A stretch of 64,000 nt of DNA from contig CM067535.1 of the NCBI GenBank assembly GCA_034509925.1, positions 9,724,201 through 9,788,200 on the forward strand, written 5' to 3'. A model generated the notes under the pieces. That model had not been told where the DNA came from, ran no database searches, and was given only the letters and a program-made list of their open reading frames with translations. Positions within the stretch are counted from its first letter, which is position 1. The number at the start of each line of letters is the position of its first letter. Origin of the DNA: Hirudinaria manillensis. Lineage: Eukaryota; Annelida; Clitellata; Hirudinida; Hirudinidae. A program made the position numbers and the translations under genes. Positions 61,559-64,000 of the stretch are shown in pieces.

Positions 61559-62403
61559 ACCGACATTCAATGCCTCGTAATTCCAATAAAGCACGTGCTA
61601 GGCTCATCCGACGAGTTTTAAAAATGGAAGGAATTAATATTTCTTAAGTTTTTTTTTGGGTAGCTAGCATCACTTGCCTCCATGAACACTATGCCAAGGA
61701 AGGTAACACTTTGGAGAAATGTGATTTTAATCAAAAATCTTTGCAAGACAACCACAGTTCAGAACGACTCTTCGGTTCGGAAGCCATCGTTGCGTACTTC
61801 GGCGAACGGCCAAAGGATGAAGAAACAAAAATTCAATCGGGCATGGAAATAACGAGAATCTGCACTCGTCGATACGAACGGTATTTACAGCAACGGTGCT
61901 GGAATAAATAAAGACCCCCGGGTCGCACGACCGCTGCACTCGACCCCTTTGAAATCTTTGCCCGGGGTCTATTTACAAACTCGACATTTACAAATGAATT
62001 AAAAAATTGTCACCTTAATGCTGAAAATGAATGTCACGTTAACCAATTAGCTAATTAAAATTGTTTGGACATCGCACGAGGGACACAAACAATTAAGTCT
62101 GAAGTCGCTGTCTGCAAAGCAAGAGTTCAAGGAAAAATAACAACAAGGAACTCAACAAAATGCTCTACAAATTGAGGGCACACCCCAGAATCAAAATGAC
62201 AAAATATATGATCTGGGAAGAACCCTCCAATTTGCAAGTAATTTTACTCTTTCATAATGGTTACTAAGACCGACGTGTTTATGCCAAAGGGCACGGTTAA
62301 TGCAAGCGCCTCCGATCGATCGTATCGTCGGAGCCTCCCTAATCGCGACGTCGACCCTTTTAATCTCTTTTCCATTGAACGAGTCTAGCAGACAAAGGTA
62401 GTC
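61559..62403. other. Convergent gap between LCMT2 and the last gene
   Basis: Contains an AATAAA 27 nt after the LCMT2 stop. A 66-codon open frame at 61711-61911 has no recognisable motif, and the remaining DNA shows nothing further. It presumably includes the 3' UTR of the minus-strand gene. Confidence 0.5.
61585..61590 (+). promoter_or_regulatory. LCMT2 poly(A) signal
   Basis: AATAAA 27 nt after the stop codon. Confidence 0.7.
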
Positions 62404-63961
62404 TCATATTCCTACGACGGCCTTCCTCGTCCGACTGTTTGCATTCATTTTACCAGAAGACTGCTTGATCTGGCCCACGTCCGACAAAGCGACGAAATCC
62501 TGAACCGGGGCCTTGTCTCCGCTCAAGCGGTTTTCGGCAGAGTCTGAGAATCCGCCAGAAAAGTTCTCGCGAAAGACGGGCGCGTCTCGAGATGGGCGAC
62601 GCTGCTGTCGATCGTAAACAAGATTTTGAGTTGAAATAGAGGAACCGATGATGTTCATGATATGGTGGCGGTTGTGGCCTACGAGGTTCGAATTCCGAGA
62701 GTTCGCGCGGTCGACCGAGGAGTCGACGACGTTCGCGGGATCGAGGGGACGCTCTGCATTTCCCGGGCGACGGTCGCGTTCGACGGTCGAATGCCGACGG
62801 TTCTGACCCGAGCCCGCGTGTTGTCGAGTTTGTTGCAGTGAAGGTTTAGAAAGGTTCTGTTTTCTGTCGGAAAGAGCGTTTCGAATGGATTCAGGGGGGT
62901 GTCGTCTTGGCAGATCTTCAGGATTTAAAATCGTAGCTCCCTCCGATTGAGCGTCGTGCAATCTTCCTTTACCTGTGATGCTGTCAATTAGGGAGGAAGG
63001 GCAGGAATTCGAATACAGAAAGTTGTCGTTCGTGAAAACCGTGCCGTTTGCCAGGAAGGATGTCCCATTCGAAGGAACGGGAGTAGACGGTCCCCCAGAC
63101 GTGGCTTGACTCGATTCGAGAAAAGATTGGGGCACGTTTATCGACCGGGGGAAAGATGGACTTCCGAAGGACACTGAAAAATTATTTGGCACGAGGGATG
63201 GCGGAGGCATGTTACAAACGCTTGAGGGTGCAGAAGACACGAATCCGTTCTGCTGGAATTTGCTCGGTGCAAGGAAGTTTTTCGAGGAAAGCGTTCTTGA
63301 ACGCACGACCTCTTTGGAAATTCCGTTAGGAGTCGAGCACGGGGAACGCATCGGCCCAGTAGGGACGTCAGAGACGGCTTCGAAAGCACGCTCCTGTTGC
63401 AGGTCAGCCGCATGTACCTTTGGATCCGATTCCCTACGAGTCTCTTCGGCGGTCAAACATTTGCCGTCTTTCGACGTACCTCGGGAATCAGACACGTTGT
63501 CGAGCATTTCCGAGTTCCGAACAGAATTTGGGGTTTGGTAAAAAGCATAAGGAACAGCTTTAGAGCTGGATAATACTGTCGCATCATCTGAAACGTTGGG
63601 CGTAGAGCGACAAGGAATCGAGACCACTTCCGCGAGGGAGTGGCAAGCGACGCATGGCAGGACGTCTAACGTCCTCTTCTCGAGGGGAGGCGATATCGCC
63701 CCGGCTCGAGGATCCAAAAGATTTTGAGAAATGATCTTATCGCTGCCTTTTGAAATAGCTGCAGACGTTGTGGGATTCAAAGTAGGCGAGAAACGAGGCA
63801 ATTCATCTGAGTCGCTCTTTTTCTGAATCGAAAGGCATCGATTTTCTCCGATCGTGCCTTCCTCCAAACGAACGAGTTTTCTGTCATCGCCTCGGCATCG
63901 TGCAGGTGTGATGATCGAGGGCTCGGACGTCCCGGGCATTCGATCGGATCTCTTGAATTGA
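62404..63961 (-). CDS. Unrecognised, probably disordered protein; terminal exon
   Basis: A single long reverse-strand frame ending in a stop at 62404. It probably begins at a 3' splice site (CATTCTAG just beyond 63961), so upstream exons lie outside the window. About 519 residues are rich in Ser, Asn, Pro, Arg and Asp with no transmembrane segment or catalytic motif that I recognise. Local landmarks: PSFPRSINVPQSFLESSQAT, RHHIMNIIGSSISTQNLVYD, and the C-terminus SRTRKAVVGI. Length, GC content higher than the surrounding intergenic DNA and absence of simple repeats support coding. An internal Met at 63939 could be a start if no upstream exon exists. No function assigned. Confidence 0.75.
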
Positions 63962-64000
63962 CTAGAATGAAAGTTCTTTAGAAATGATGCAGGAGGGGCC

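Noticed and set aside
61711-61911. 66-codon frame after LCMT2
   Set aside because: No motif, lies after the LCMT2 poly(A) signal, and there is no splice or promoter evidence.
1-64000. CRISPR arrays, insertion sequences, operons, tRNA and rRNA genes
   Set aside because: None seen. The repeats are eukaryotic microsatellites and transposon remnants, and no tRNA cloverleaf or rRNA segment was recognised by eye.

Overview
The window is nuclear DNA from an invertebrate animal. Genes have many short GT-AG introns, polyadenylation signals and no operons. The DNA is AT-rich and full of GAT/AAT-type microsatellites. A motile-cilium gene (DRC7) argues against a nematode. A spiralian (lophotrochozoan) or another non-vertebrate bilaterian fits best, but the sequence alone cannot fix the phylum. 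All exon models below were built by reading splice sites by eye and checking that the reading phase stays continuous across every intron. Names come from remembered family signatures, not from a database search.

Layout: 1-9.9 kb is non-coding, with simple repeats and a LINE 3' tail. 9.9-24.9 kb (+) holds a ZMIZ1/2-type SP-RING protein whose 5' exons were not found. 26.9-33.8 kb (-) holds DRC7, a nexin-dynein regulatory complex subunit, in 17 exons. 34.3-35.7 kb (+) holds NAA40, the histone H2A/H4 N-terminal acetyltransferase, head-to-head with DRC7. 35.8-38.0 kb (-) holds SAE1, the SUMO E1 subunit, tail-to-tail with NAA40. 38.9-42.6 kb (+) holds CASC3/Barentsz, an exon junction complex core protein. 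44.0-51.0 kb (+) holds an orphan NR1-like nuclear receptor. 52.1-53.0 kb (-) holds a small secreted Reeler-domain protein. 54.2-55.7 kb (+) holds a two-pass membrane protein resembling TMEM200. 56.8-61.6 kb (+) holds LCMT2/TYW4, the wybutosine methyltransferase with a kelch domain. 62.4 kb to the right edge (-) is the terminal exon of an unrecognised, probably disordered protein.

Most genes are housekeeping or chromatin/RNA genes with no obvious shared pathway. A SUMO E1 subunit (SAE1) and a PIAS-type SP-RING protein (ZMIZ) do lie about 11 kb apart. Transposon debris sits in introns and intergenic gaps: two related Helitron-like copies in opposite orientation, LINE fragments, a Tc1-type transposase relic, a pogo/Tigger-like MITE and a second MITE inside a microsatellite. 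A roughly 300-bp inverted repeat made of trinucleotide repeats lies in a DRC7 intron.

I found no clearly new biological system. The points most worth following are three putative GC-AG introns, a non-canonical junction in DRC7, a three-fold internal repeat in CASC3, the variant P-box of the orphan receptor, the large inverted repeat, and the transposon families shared between loci.
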